Assembly: GCA_963580285.1 (NCBI GenBank)
Contig: OY757026.1
Coordinates: 67,457,396 to 67,521,395, forward strand
Length of the DNA: 64,000 bases
Origin: Lucinisca nassula
Lineage: Eukaryota > Mollusca > Bivalvia > Lucinida > Lucinidae
Direction: 5' to 3'
The notes under the pieces were generated by a model, which made no database searches, was not told the origin of the DNA, and saw nothing but the letters and a program-made list of their open reading frames with translations. Of the stretch, positions 42,738 through 53,659 are shown piece after piece. Position 1 is the first letter of the stretch; every line of letters begins with the position of its first letter. The translations under genes were made by a program, and so were the position numbers.

Positions 42738-42939
42738 AGCAGTAAATCAGTACAGTGCATATTCTTTCGCCGGAAACTGACAACTACCATTCTTAAATCA
42801 GCGGAATGGAGAGAATGACCATAGAAAAGATTTCATGATCAATCTCCATGAAAGAATGTTGCCGACCCTGGCAGGTATCGAACCTGCATCCTCTTGATCA
42901 CCAGTCAGACACACATCCAACTGAGCTACCGAGGCCGGT
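42738..42939 (-). mobile_element. SINE family 2, 3'-truncated
   Basis: Minus-strand head with A box GGTAGCTCAGTTGGATGTG and B box GGTTCGATACC, body through GAATGGTAGTTGTCAGTTTC. The 3' third is missing. Confidence 0.87.
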
Positions 42940-43366
42940 GGTTTCAGACAAGAAGATTTTTAAAGATTTTCCCTTTATAACTCTATATAAAACGTGGGCC
43001 CCGGGCGGGGTCATTTTTTGGCTTCAAGGCTATAATTTGAAAAATCTTCATAGAGGTCCACTAGATGAATCTTCATACCAAATATCAAAGACCTGGGCAT
43101 TGTGGTTTCTATAGAATGAGAATTTTTCAAGCTCTCCGCTAAAACGTCTATTTGGCTCCTTTGACCAAGATATGCAATGGACCGACAACATTTGAACAAC
43201 TTTGAATGAGGATCAAAAAGGACTACTCCTGTGATGTTTGGTTAAAATCCTATCAGTGCTTTAGGAGATGTCATTTGAAGAAATATTTATGCACGGACGC
43301 ACGTACGGATGACGGGCAAAAGTTATCACAATCGCTCACGTCGTCACTACGTGACAGTTGAGCTAA
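42940..43366 (+). repeat. HINE-like 3' portion (5'-truncated)
   Basis: One to two monomers (GATTTTTAAAGATTTTCCCT, AGGTCCACTAGATGAATCTT), then the non-repeat end (GACCGACAACATTTGAACAA), (GGAC/GCAC)n at 43290-43318, and CGTGACAGTTGAGCTAA. Confidence 0.78.
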
Positions 43367-43639
43367 TGAAGCGGAGTTTACAGGGACGCAGATGCTCAGC
43401 AGTAATTAATTGTCCACTGTGGAACTAATTGTTTATATAAAAAGTAAAACAAAAACAAAAATTAAAACAATACTACCTTGTATGAAAATTGTGAAATTAA
43501 CATTCAGAGATGAGGACTTAAGAGAATTTTACATATTTTCTTGTTTAAAGGGATTTAAAACGCATGCGATTAAATATTGTGATAAGTCTTTGAAAGATCA
43601 GGAAGAAATCTGTTTTGGTCTATAGAAAAATCGAATGAG

Positions 43640-45860
43640 GTTTTAAATAAATTGAAATCCAGACATTTTCGTGCTTCAAGTCTGTCTACTTACGATTTTT
43701 CCACTCTTTACACTACACTTCCTCATAATCTTATAAAAGAAAAGAAATGCGTCCATAGGACACGGATGCCCCCGCCTGAAAATGTGTCTGTTCGTATTCA
43801 TCCATAAAAAGTTTAAGTTTCGGACCATTTGTTTTACCTTTGACCTCTAAGTATGACCTTGACCTTGGAGGTACAGATCTGGGTTTGCACGTGACACATT
43901 GTCTCATGACGGTTAACATTTCTTCCAAGTAATTTCAAAATCCATCCAGAAATAAGGAAGTTATTGACTGCGTTTAAGTTTCGGACTCTTTTTTTGACCT
44001 TTGACCTCTAAGTATGACCTTGACCTTGGAGGTACGGACCTGGGTTTTGCACGTGACACATGGTCTCATGATGGTTAACATTTCTGCCGAGTAATTTTAA
44101 AATCCATCAAGAAATAAGGAAGTTATTGACCGCGTTTAAGTTTCGGACGCACGGACGACGGACGGACAGGGGCAACGCTATATGCCCTTTCCACCATTCT
44201 TCGAATGGCGGGGGCTTAAAAAGCTTAATGATTTAATTGAATGGGCTTTTGACAGAGAAGATACTCTCTATCTTGCATGTAATATCAGAAATGCATTTTT
44301 CAATTCTAAAGAGCATAAGAATTATACACTTTGGTCATGTCAGAAAGTGTGTGATGCCCTCACCTTTCTACTTGACAATATTTATATTAGATTCGGTACT
44401 AAGTTATTTAGACAAATTGTGGGTATTCCGATGGGCACGAATTGCGCACCTCTTGTGGCTGATCTGTTCTTGTATTGTTATGAAAGAGACTCCATGTTAT
44501 CGCTTTCCATTGATAACCAATCTGAAATTATTGAAGCTTTTAGTCCTACTTCTAGATATTTAGATGATTTATTAAATATTGACAATACTTACTTTGATGG
44601 TTTGATCAGTCAGATTTATCCCCTAGAACTCCAGTTAAACAAGGCAAATTCCTCTGATACCGAGGCCCCTTTTTGGATTTACATTTATCTATTGTAGATG
44701 GATTTGTTTCTTGCAAAACTTATGATAAACGTGATGACTTTGATTTCGAGATTGTAAATTTTCCTTTTTTTGGACGGTGATGTTCCTTGTGCAACATGGT
44801 ACGGGGTTTATATTTCGCAGTTAATTCGATTCGCTTGGGTGTCTAGTCATGTATCCGACTTCAACACTCGTAATAAATTATTACCCGCTAAATTTCTTAA
44901 TTAGGGGTATCGGTATCATAAACTACGTAAAACCTTTTCTAAGTTTTATAGACGTCATTCTGATTTGGCTTCAAAATTCAATGTTGGACTAAAACCAATT
45001 CTGCAACAAGGCCTATCGGAACCCGAATTCTATGGTGACTTCGTATATAAATTTAGAAAAAAAATACATGCCTGTAATGTCTTTAGTACCCAATTTCGTA
45101 AAATCGTTCGTCGATATATAAAGATTGGGTACAACATAAATGTTATAAAACAGACTGCATGCATGGTGGTTAATCCAATCACGGTTGGCACTTTTGCTTC
45201 TCTCTTTAAATGAACACCGGTGGGTCGGGCTTAAGATTATATGACGGTTCCAGCGTAAAAACATAAATTGAATTTTATTTCATTTTAGTATTCTTTATGT
45301 TGGTTGGCGTCTGATGCTCCGTCTTTGGTCAGGCCCCTCGGAGTCTAACTGTTGATTTTCTTTTGCTCCAGCAATTCCGTTGCTGTATGCTGTCGAGTCC
45401 TCAACTTTGTTTCATCTCTGTTGTTTTTTTTTTATTTGTATGTTCTCGGAGATGTTACACTGATGAGTTAGGAAGCCTTCATGCGGACTAAACAAAATTA
45501 GTGTATACCGCGACAGAGGTAAGGGCGAGGATTATGGCCATGTAAAATCGATTTAAGCCCCCAGTGGAATTCTTTCCACTGACCGTTCCAAGGCGGTTCT
45601 TCTGTTGCGGTTTATTTATGTTGTTATTTGTTAGTAACTGTGTGTATCACTTGTGTCTTTTTCTTTTGGATGGCCATTTAGCCATTTTGTGGGAAAGTAA
45701 CTGTCCTTATGGCCTTCCTTTGTTTAGGTTTCCATTATGGTCTGGTCGCTTCATGTTTGTGTTTCTTTCCCTTTGGTGTCTTTGATGGGTGGAGTAAGTT
45801 AATTGCATCGATTCCTGATCTTTGTTTTACTTCTACTTTTCATTTGATATAAATGGGTAC
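43640..45860 (+). pseudogene. Penelope-like retroelement, RT plus 3' region
   Basis: RT motifs in order: YDFSTLYTTLPHNLIK, (insertion), LNDLIEWAFDREDTLYLACN, FGTKLFRQIVGIPMGTNCAP, LVADLFLYCYERD, SRYLDDLLNIDNTYFDGL (YLDD catalytic pair), LELQLNKANSSDTEA. Frameshifts fall in T runs near 44671 and 44766; a stop (TAG) is at about 44903; then YRYHKLRKTFSKFYRRHSDL, ILQQGLSEPEFYGDFVYKF and the C-terminal INVIKQTACMVVNPITVGTF to 45213. No GIY-YIG endonuclease is visible, so subgroup is open. The 3' region to 45860 matches 32020-32690 and, inverted, 51475-51800. Confidence 0.9.
43741..44218 (+). mobile_element. HINE-like element inserted in the Penelope-like RT
   Basis: 5' GTCCATAGGAC hairpin and GATGCCCCCGCC; two and a half monomers (TATGACCTTGACCTTGGAGG, GGTTAACATTTCT); (GGAC)n at 44150-44172; 3' hairpin CCATTCTTCGAATGG and GGCGGGGGC. 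It separates IKEK from LNDLIEW, which are contiguous in the copy at 33160. AAAAG occurs on both sides, a possible short duplication. Confidence 0.88.
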
Positions 45861-46344
45861 AAATACGTAAAATGTAAATGTAGGGCTTTGGGCAAGTCTA
45901 GAAAATGTCTCTTTTCAATGGGCAAACTGATCAGACTGTACGTATGAGCCAGATAATTTAAGTCTTAACTGAGCACACATATATCTGTATACATATACTG
46001 TATTTTATACCCTGCAGTGAAATCAATGCATATCCGAAACAAATAAAAGTGATATTTTCACAGTGTGATATTTTCTCAGTGTGAAAAATAACATGAACGC
46101 GTTATTTCACAGCAGCAGCCCGGCCTAATTTTCTCGTCAAAATCCATATATGTTATCTTTAAAATAATTCTGTAAAATACCTTCAAAAGCACTTTTTGTA
46201 CTGTCAAATTACTGTATTCAAAATGACGATCTGTTTAGGTTTTGAAACTGACAGTTGTGACGTCATAGCCAAGTCAAAAGTTGTGACGTAAAATCCGACT
46301 GATCAGTTGCAGTAAGTGTCCAAAAATGTTATGAATTACAGAAA
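45861..46344. other. No recognisable feature
   Basis: A+T-rich. GTGATATTTTC/GTGAAAAAT words repeat near 46050-46090. Confidence 0.4.
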
Positions 46345-46506
46345 TAAAAAGAAAATTTACTTTTTTTCGATAAATATCAAAAATATTTCATCTCGTGTGT
46401 TGAAAATATCAGAATTTTCACTCGTGCTTCGCACTCGTGAAAATTATGACATTTTCAACACAGTCGATATAATATTTTTGGTATTCATCTCAAAAAAGTA
46501 AATATT
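46345..46506. mobile_element. Foldback element
   Basis: TTTACTTTTTTTCGATAAAT and the inverse form of ATTCATCTCAAAAAAGTAAA end a palindrome centred on CACTCGTGCTTCGCACTCGTG; stem about 75 bp, imperfect. Confidence 0.82.
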
Positions 46507-46609
46507 CTCTATGTATTCATCATAGTGTGGGTTATATTTTCTATAGAACATATTCAACTTCAACACAGCTGGTGTTAAGGGAACGTTAATATATGGCATT
46601 ATTACATTC

Positions 46610-46809
46610 TCAGACCCGACGCCATATGATAAATTATTTTTCTTATTTCTGTCCCAAGACATTGGTTGTTAGTAAACGTTAGAACCGCCTCAATGACGCG
46701 GTTTTAATGAGCACCCTCAACATATGCTTGGATCATTAATAAGAAATACAAAGTTTCATCATATTTTTTTTTTTACATTTTTAGGTCACTGTGCTATGTT
46801 ATTGTAATG
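46610..46809. mobile_element. MITE with P1 core (A/B type, diverged)
   Basis: CTTATTTCTGTCCCAAGACA, P1 arms GTTAGAACCGCCTCAATGAC / GCGGTTTTAATGAGCACCC, right end GTTATTGTAATG. The left half beyond the core is truncated. Confidence 0.72.
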
Positions 46810-46823
46810 AATAGAACATTTGG

Positions 46824-47188
46824 TAGAGCTGGCTAATCGGAGCTGAAAAGATAATCGATTATCAGTCCTGTCATTGCGATCGATAATCGATTAGTAATCT
46901 CTACGGTTTTTGTCATAATTTTACCTGTCTGGGTTTCTGAGCATGACTCTTACCATATGTTGCACTTTACCACATGTATATTTGAACAGACAGGCCTAAG
47001 CAAACAGTGCAGACCAAGATGAGACGCGTCACATCAGGGTCTGTACAGTTTGCAACTCATCCAGCTATTTTAGGCATAAGTTTGGGTAGTAAATTATACC
47101 TATCAAGTAATTGATTAAAAGCAAATCAGAAATTATAATCGTTTTGTGGAATTAATCGATCGATTATACAATTAATCGTGTCAGCCTT
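46824..47188. mobile_element. hAT-like MITE with P2-type core
   Basis: AACATTTGG is duplicated at 46815-46823 and 47189-47197 (an 8-9 bp duplication fits hAT). Ends carry inverse GCTGGCTAATCG / CGATTAATCGTGTCAGCC-like sequence rich in ATCGAT. The centre (46990-47056) is a P2 core: AAACAGTGCAGACCAAGATG / inverse. Confidence 0.82.
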
Positions 47189-47324
47189 AACATTTGGCCA
47201 TTGTTTTACAGAATAATGCACATGAGTGTACTAACAATCGATCTACCAATCTATGTTTTTGAGACAAATACGAGTTCACTTAATACATGTCATTGTAAAT
47301 ACCATACATTGTACTTCCTTTTCG

Positions 47325-47608
47325 GCCCCCGCCCATCGGGGCTTAAAGAAATGGATGGGCTGCACGATGCTTCCATGCAGAGCTGAAACTTACAGCACAC
47401 GAGTACTGGTAAACCTGCGCAGGCAAAGCGGTGCGAGTTGGACCGTCCATGCTTATAAACCCTATTGGTTTCGTTGGCCGGCAGGGTTTAAGATGTCATT
47501 TCATCTCAATGTCGGGTAAAAATCCCACAAAACTGGTAGCAACATCACCAAAATGACCTAAACATTGTTGATAGGGACGTTAAACCTTAAATCAAACAAA
47601 TAAAACTA
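47325..47608 (+). mobile_element. SINE family C, near full length
   Basis: CCCCCGCCCATCGGGGCTTA to GGGACGTTAAACCTTAAATC and a CAAA-type tail. Confidence 0.87.
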
Positions 47609-47807
47609 ACCATTCTTACCTGCAAAGTAGAAGTAGAAGTAAAGCCGTGTTATTACGGGTGCTCACTTCATGGACTCTCAATTTCTAATCAATATTTTTT
47701 CTGTTTGCAGTTTAGCAGCCTAAGGCCAGTTGTACAAAACGAATGCTGTCGTTAGTTAATGTAACATTAAAGCTTTGATAATTGAATATAGCAAATACAC
47801 AATTATT

Positions 47808-48705
47808 TTATATCCCCGGTAGCGATAGCGGGGACATATTGTTTTTGCAGTGTCTGTTTGTTTGTTTGTACGTGGACAACTTTAACGTTGATCTTAACTT
47901 TTGAACCGTTTGAGATAGAGCATTCATATTTGGCATGAAGGTTCCTTGTGACAAGTGCTTCACATTGATGCAAAAAAAATACCTGTGACCTTGACCTTTG
48001 ACCTACTTAAAAGAAAAAAATAATATTGGTCATAAATTTTGAACCGCTTGAGATACAGTCTTCATATCTGGCATGTATGTTCCTTGTGACAAAAGCTTTA
48101 TATTCATGCAAAAAAAATTAACCTGTGACCTACTTAAAAATTTGGTCATAACTTTTGAACCGTCTGAGATACAGCCTTCATATTTGGCATGTAGGTTCTT
48201 TGTGACAAGAGCTCTACAATCAAACAAAAAAATTTGGCCTGTGACATTGACCTACTTAAAAGAAAAAAAAACACATTTTGGTCATAACTTTCAAACCGTT
48301 TCGGATAGAGCCTTCATATTTGGCATGTAGGTTCCCTGTGATAAGAGCTTTACATTCATGTAAACAATTTTGACCATGACCTTGATCTTTGACCTACTTA
48401 AAATAAAAAATAAAAGTGTTCATAACTTTTTAACCGTTTAAGATAGAGCCTTCATCTTTGGCATGAAGCTTCATTGTGACAAGAGCTTTACTTTCAAGCA
48501 AAAGTTTTTGACCTGTGATATTGATCTATGACCTACTTTAAAGATTTTTTTATTGTTCATAACTTTTGAACCGTTTAAGATAGAGCCTTCATATATGGCA
48601 TGTAAGTTTCTTGTGTCAAGGGCTTCCCACTCAAACAAAAAGTATTGACATTTGACCTAGAACTGTGACCAACTTAAAAATGACCATGCCCGTGTACATG
48701 TTTTA
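47808..48705 (+). mobile_element. HINE-like element, ~120 bp monomers
   Basis: Starts with ATCCCCGGTAGCGATAGCGG-GGACATATTG (hairpin). About seven monomers carry GACCTTGACCTTTGACCTAC, GGTCATAACTTTTGAACCGT and TTCATATTTGGCATGTAGGT. The 3' end is lost; no (GGAC)n tract is present. Confidence 0.8.
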
Positions 48706-48756
48706 TGTTTCACAAACACATCTTGTTCAGAAAAAAAAATGTGAGCAGGTTTTGTA

Positions 48757-48895
48757 TTTGCTAGAGCAGTTAACAATCTGGGTCCTGTTATTCAAATATG
48801 TTCTAGAAATGGTTATCCTTTGGGACCAAAGAAATCACCACAGAACTGGAAAATAAGGAGTGCTTTTTCTGGGCCAGACTAGCTAGTTAGCATAA
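48757..48895 (-). repeat. Family D repeat
   Basis: Inverse of AGAACATATTT, AAAGGATAACC, CCAGTTCTGTGGTG and CTAGCTAGTCTGGCCCAG. Confidence 0.75.
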
Positions 48896-49066
48896 CGAGC
48901 TCGTAAGTAGTGATACTGTTAACTGTTCTAGCAAGTATAATATCTACGACTTTGGTATCTTTGCTGAAACAATATGAGCAGCTTGCAAAAGCTGCTTATG
49001 TTTTTTGTGTATTTGTTTTGTTTTTCAGAAAAGAAATAATATAAGCACAAAGGCCTTATTAAGTTA

Positions 49067-49278
49067 TTAACCCTTGTCCTGCTCAGCCCGGATATGCCTT
49101 ATCTTTCAAACAATGAAGATCCAGATCAGATGGCTTCTGAAGAAGCCATCTGATCAGGATCTTCATTGTTTGTCATTCAGCTCATGAATTTGGTGCAATA
49201 ATTTGCATCAAGTAATCTGATTGTTGATAATCAGTAGTGGGTGTGGCATATATAAATATTCAGCAGGTTAAGGGTTAA
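49067..49278. mobile_element. piggyBac-like MITE group PB1, complete copy
   Basis: 212 bp, TTAACCCTTGTCCTGCT to AGCAGGTTAAGGGTTAA. The core is AAACAATGAAGATCCAGATC around GGCTTCTGAAGAAGCC, so the outer P2 arm has changed on both sides together (CAGTGTAG to CAATGAAG). Confidence 0.9.
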
Positions 49279-49863
49279 CTGATCAAAGTTTTAACGATAA
49301 GATGACTAAAGACGTCGTTAGTTTTGAACAAGAGGGTCATGATGACCCTGGATCGGCCACCTGATCCTTATTGCAAAAAAAGAAAATGTAGGTTATTTAA
49401 GGTGGAATGTTAGGGGTGTAGATCAAACTTGGTCAAGTCCTAGTGCACCAGACAGAGATAAACATGCTCAGTCTAACTATCAATGACTCATGGCGATATG
49501 GGGGTGGTGGGGTGTTGGGGATGGGTTGATCTCTTTGACAATGCAGAGCTGAATCGCCTGTCAATATCTTGGCACCTTGATCCCTTCGTCATCGAGGGTC
49601 AGGTCCGAGTGCACCAGACGGAGATGAGAGGGCAGGGTTGGCTGATCCCTTTAACAATACAAAGCTGACTTGTATGTCACGATCTGGGCACCTTGTTGAC
49701 ATTGAGGATTAGGTCCTAGTGCACCAGAGTGAGATGAACATAGTCTAACAATGACTCATGGTGACAAGGGGTTGTGTGTGCCGGGGTTGTTCCCTTTGGC
49801 AATACAGAGCTGACTTGTATGTCACTATCTTGTGGACATTGAGGGTCAGGTCCCAGTCCATAA

Positions 49864-50030
49864 GAGTGAGTGAGTGTTTGAGTTTAACTTCCAACCAACA
49901 GCTAAGATCATACGGAGACGGGACCTCGGTTTAAAGACTCATCCAAAAGTCTGGAGAAGCCCAGGACTGATCCTGCGACCCCTGCTTTACAAGGCGAGTA
50001 ACGTAACCACTGCACCACGGAGGCTTCTAA
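49864..50030 (-). mobile_element. tRNA-related SINE (family 4) nested in HINE array
   Basis: The minus strand begins GCCTCCGTGGTGCAGTGGTT (A-box-like) with a weak B box near GGGGTCGCAGGATCAG, and ends CTGTTGGTTGGAAGTTAAAC. Confidence 0.72.
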
Positions 50031-50707
50031 CCCAGTGCACAGGACGGAGTTGAGTAGGCTTAGTCTAACTATCAATGACTCATGGTGACAAGGGGGTGTG
50101 GGGTGGGGGTGGGGAGAGGGTTGGTTGATCCCTTTGATAATACAGAGCTGACTATTATGTCACTATCTGGGCACCTTGTGGAAATTGAGGGTCAGGTTCT
50201 AGTGCACCAGACAGAGATGAATAGGCTCTGATTCATGGTGACAAGGGATTGGGGGTGGGGGCTGGTCCATCCCTTTGACGATAAAGAGCTGACTTGTATG
50301 TCACTATCTGGGCACCTTGTTGACATTTAGGTTCAGATCCTGGTACAACAGATGGATATGAACGTACCGTCTAACTTAAAATGCCTTGTGGTGGCAAAGG
50401 TGGCTCCTAGTACTAGGTCAGTTTGAGGACCCCTTCATACCATTTACAGACCTCTCATGATATTGTCAAGATGATTATCATGAGCAAGTTTGACGATGAT
50501 TGGGCCAAACACGTGGCCTCTAGAGTTTTAACAAGATTTTTCTTTCATTTGACTTTCTGACCTACTTTTTATCCGGCATGAGCCATATTCAAACTTTACC
50601 AGACATTGTCATGATGATCATTCTGAGCATGTTTGATGATGATTGGACCACAACTGTGACCTCGAGAGTGTTCATAAGGTTTTTTTATTTGACCTACTTA
50701 CCTACTA

Positions 50708-50958
50708 GTGTGGTCTGTGAATGTGTGGTGGCCGTAAAAAGTCTCCCTGCCCAACATCATAGTGTAGTTTATATTTACTTTTCCTTTAGGATCATTGATT
50801 CCATTGTGGAATTTTGAAAATATTTGAGGGTCACTGATGAGGCCTAAATGGCCGAAACTAGCTAGTCTGGCCAAGAAAACATGTACACAACATATTTTCC
50901 AGTTCTTCGGTGAATTCCTTGCTTCCAAAGGATAACCCTTTCTAGAACATATTTAACA
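50708..50958 (+). repeat. Family D repeat, longest copy
   Basis: From GTGTGGTCTGTGAATGTGTG to AGAACATATTT, inserted in the second monomer array. Includes CATCATAGTGTAGTTTATAT and TTCCATTGTGGAATTTTGAA. Confidence 0.8.
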
Positions 50959-51474
50959 ATATTTTCAATGATTTGATGTACTGACCTACTTTTTGGCCCT
51001 ATATGGCCCATATTCAGATATGACTGAGATATTGTCAATATGATCATTCTGAGCAAGTATGAGGATGATTAGACCAAAACTGTGGCCTCTAGAGTGTTAA
51101 CAAGGTTTTCATGATTTGACCTACTGACACATATTCAAACTTGACCAAGATATTATCAGGATGCTCATTCTGAGCAAGCTTTAGGATGATTGAACCAAAA
51201 TCGTGTCCTCTAGTGTTAAAAAAGTTTTTCTATGATTGGACCTACTGACCTACCTCTTGACCCGACATGACCCATATTCGAACTCGGCCGAGATATTTTC
51301 ATGATGATCATTCTGATCAAGTTTGAAGATGATTGGATCAAAGCTGTGGCCTCTAGAGTGTTATCAAGAAAAGTTTATGCACAGCGCACGACACACGACG
51401 CACGACGACGCCGGACACCTCATGGTCACAACAACAGACTCAGTAAAATAGAATTGAAGGCAATGATCACGAAT

Positions 51475-51800
51475 CGATAAAATTAACCCACAGGGGGGAG
51501 TGGGGGGGCTTAAATCGATTGTACGTGGCCAAAATCTGTCGCAATTTTGACCAATAACTTGTTCAGTCCGCATGAAGACCCCCTAACTCATCAGTTCATC
51601 ATTTCCGTGAATACAAATATCAAACAACCACAGAGATGAAACAAACGTGAAGAGTCGATAGCAAGAAACCACTGAAATGCCGGAGCAAAGGAAGACCAAC
51701 AAATAGACTCCGATAGGCCCGACCAGAGACAGGGCAGAAGTTGTTCAATGGATTTCTGCCATTTCAACCGAAGATTAGTAAGCTGTCACCGACAAAGACC
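51475..51800 (-). mobile_element. Penelope-like 3' region fragment
   Basis: Inverse of the 45390-45560 sequence: CATCAGTTCATCATTTCCGT-like, AGTCCGCATGAAGACC, GGCTTAAATCGATT; no RT part. Confidence 0.72.
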
Positions 51801-51889
51801 GAGGCTAGTACCGCCATTTGGCGCTAGATGGCACTAAAGAAAACTGTTAAAGTTTCTTTAAACTAAATGGTTCCACTGCCGACCCACTC

Positions 51890-52062
51890 TATTCACCATA
51901 TTTGCATTATTTGCTGGCTGCCAGCTTGCACGCTGTCAATATTGGAAAAACAGTTAACCAGACCCCCTTGACCTTTCAAGGTCAGGGGTGTCTGTTTACC
52001 TGTTTTTCCAACACTTATAATCTTCAGACTAGGAACCAGTAGATAATGCAAAAAGGTGCATA
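51890..52062. mobile_element. Palindromic MITE family F, just 3' of the zinc-finger gene
   Basis: Same palindrome as at 21432, centre CTTGACCTTTCAAGGTCAGG. It ends about 34 bp downstream of the zinc-finger stop codon, so it probably lies in the 3' UTR. Confidence 0.88.
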
Positions 52063-52095
52063 TGTACTGTACTTTGAAAACTGTCCGTTTCGTCA

Positions 52096-52992
52096 TTAAT
52101 ACTTCTCAAATGGAATTCCTAAGTATGCCATCTGGTAAGACAAAACTGGCGAATCTTTACTGTCATCTAGTTGAGTAGCGGTGACATAAACTTTTGATGG
52201 TATTTTTGAATTGTCTTTCTTTTTCTGTTTCTTCCCTGTACGATTTGTCACTTCTTTATTATAATCAATTCCTTTTTTCCTCTTATTTTTACCCCTTTTC
52301 TTTCTCTCTTTAACTTCGTGTGCTCTGGAATGTTGTTTCAGCTCATCTCTGCGATGAAATACTTTCTCACAATCAGGACAACTATGGGTTTTAACGCCTA
52401 AGTGTTTAGTTTCATGTCTTTTCATACTTGCACGTAATCTGAAACCCTTTCCACAATAACTGCACGAAAACAACATAATCCCTGTGTGTTCAGTGATATG
52501 TGAAAGTAGTCCGGGCTTCGACTTAAACCCGGCTCCGCACGTATCACAGTGAAAAGGTGTTTCCCCTGTATGAATCAACTTGTGTCTTTGTAGATTTGCC
52601 CGTTGCTTAAATGCTCTGGAACAAATTTCACAAATGTGTGGGTAAATGTTACCATGTGTAAATTTATGCTGTCTCAGCACTATTTGTCGTGCAAATGACT
52701 GTCCACATGTCTCACATACAAACGGACGTTCACCAGAATGCATCCTAAAGTGGTCTTTTAAATGTTCTTTGCGATAAAACAACATGCCACATACTCCGCA
52801 GTTGTAATCAGGCTTACCCTCATGTATTTTCATGTGTCTAGATAATTTTGATTTGTCCGACAATTCTTTATTGCAAACTTCACAGGAAATACTTTCCCTA
52901 ATTCTGATTCGCCTAGCCCTTTCCTTGCGTTTCTGTTTCGGCTTTCTGTCCGGTTCAGCACCAGGTTCGCTCTTAGGTATCACTTCCTCCAT
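52096..52992 (-). CDS. C2H2 zinc-finger protein with seven fingers
   Basis: A DNA-binding, presumably nuclear, transcription-factor-like protein of 298 aa from the first ATG (MEEVIPKSEPG). The frame stays open to a TTG at 53043 preceded by TAA, so the ATG is preferred. In residue numbers from this ATG, seven regularly spaced (28-residue) C2H2 fingers begin at about C37, C65, C93, C121, C149, C177 and C205, each Cx2Cx12Hx3H; linkers include HTGETPF and HSGERPF (TGEKP-type). Basic tracts flank the array (RKPKQKRKERARRIRIR before; KERKKRGKNKRKKG after, likely nuclear localisation). The C terminus (about 240-298) ends YLGIPFEKY and has no known domain. No KRAB, SCAN or BTB is present. It is intronless here and has no lesions. 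A poly-A signal is not seen before the MITE at 51890-52062. No orthologue can be named by eye. Confidence 0.9.
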   Translation of the reverse strand: MEEVIPKSEPGAEPDRKPKQKRKERARRIRIRESISCEVCNKELSDKSKLSRHMKIHEGKPDYNCGVCGMLFYRKEHLKDHFRMHSGERPFVCETCGQSFARQIVLRQHKFTHGNIYPHICEICSRAFKQRANLQRHKLIHTGETPFHCDTCGAGFKSKPGLLSHITEHTGIMLFSCSYCGKGFRLRASMKRHETKHLGVKTHSCPDCEKVFHRRDELKQHSRAHEVKERKKRGKNKRKKGIDYNKEVTNRTGKKQKKKDNSKIPSKVYVTATQLDDSKDSPVLSYQMAYLGIPFEKY

Positions 52993-53094
52993 ATTACAGT
53001 TTTGTTGATTTACTTTACTTGGCCTTTTATTACCATAATGCAATTACGCCTATACAAATACATTGTAAATTTTAACACTGAAAATCGAAAAATT

Positions 53095-53308
53095 TAAGAC
53101 AAAACATTGTGATATTTTTCTTATTTCTGCTCAAAATATGGATTGTGGGTACGTTAGAACCGCCTCAACGAGGCGGTTCTAACAAGTCCCACAATCTATA
53201 TTTTAGAGCAGAAATAAGAAAAAATAAGATATACCCCTTTAAACCCCAGATTTACTGCATAAAAGTGGGGTTCAAGGGGGTAGAAATTATATAGTGGTTT
53301 TCGTGATG
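53095..53308. mobile_element. MITE family A in the 5' flank of the zinc-finger gene
   Basis: P1 core GTTAGAACCGCCTCAACGAG / GCGGTTCTAAC (perfect stem), flanked by inverse GGATTGTGGGTAC / CCCACAATCTAT. Right end GTGGTTTTCGTGATG; left end truncated. It sits about 100 bp upstream of the ATG. Confidence 0.85.
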
Positions 53309-53659
53309 TCTTAGAAAGATAAGAACCCCTTTTTGTGTGCATGGAATTCAGTCGAATTCTATTATGCACATTCAATTTTCATCACCATCTGAACTCCAAA
53401 ATGACCTTGTCAAAATCTCCATTCTCTTTAAGGGTGACTGCCATTCACTGTTTCAATATATCGGCATATCTTTCTTCCTTGTGTAATGTTTTGCCAACAA
53501 CTGTCATATTTTTTCACCCACTGTTATTCTGAAATGGCATCTGAAAAGAAGAAAGCAGAGACCATGTACTTCATAGTATCACCCAATGTGTAAAAATAAA
53601 TAAGCTTTAGAAGTGAATCTTTTGCAATGAATCACACTTTGGAGGACAGTTGTAAAGTA
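53309..53659. other. No recognisable feature
   Basis: Unassigned sequence between two MITEs; a short plus ORF (53335-53532) has no motif. Confidence 0.4.

Larger units (their letters stand above)
49325..51430 (+). mobile_element. HINE-like element with two monomer types
   Basis: 5' CAAGAGGGTCATGATGACCC hairpin and GATCGGCCACCTGATC. First array: four to five monomers with GTGCACCAGACAGAGATGAA, ACTCATGGTGACAAGG, TTTGACAATACAGAGCTGAC. Second array (50410-51360): ~150 bp monomers with GACCTACTTTTTG, ATGATGATCATTCTGAGCA, GTGGCCTCTAGAGTGTT. The end has (CGAC)n-like 51375-51415. SINE family 4 and family D copies are nested inside. Confidence 0.82.

Noticed and set aside
52993..53043. An upstream start (TTG at 53043) for the zinc-finger protein
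   Set aside because: TTG is an unlikely start in an animal mRNA, it is preceded directly by TAA, and an ATG follows at 52992. No convincing splice acceptor was found in the 5' flank.
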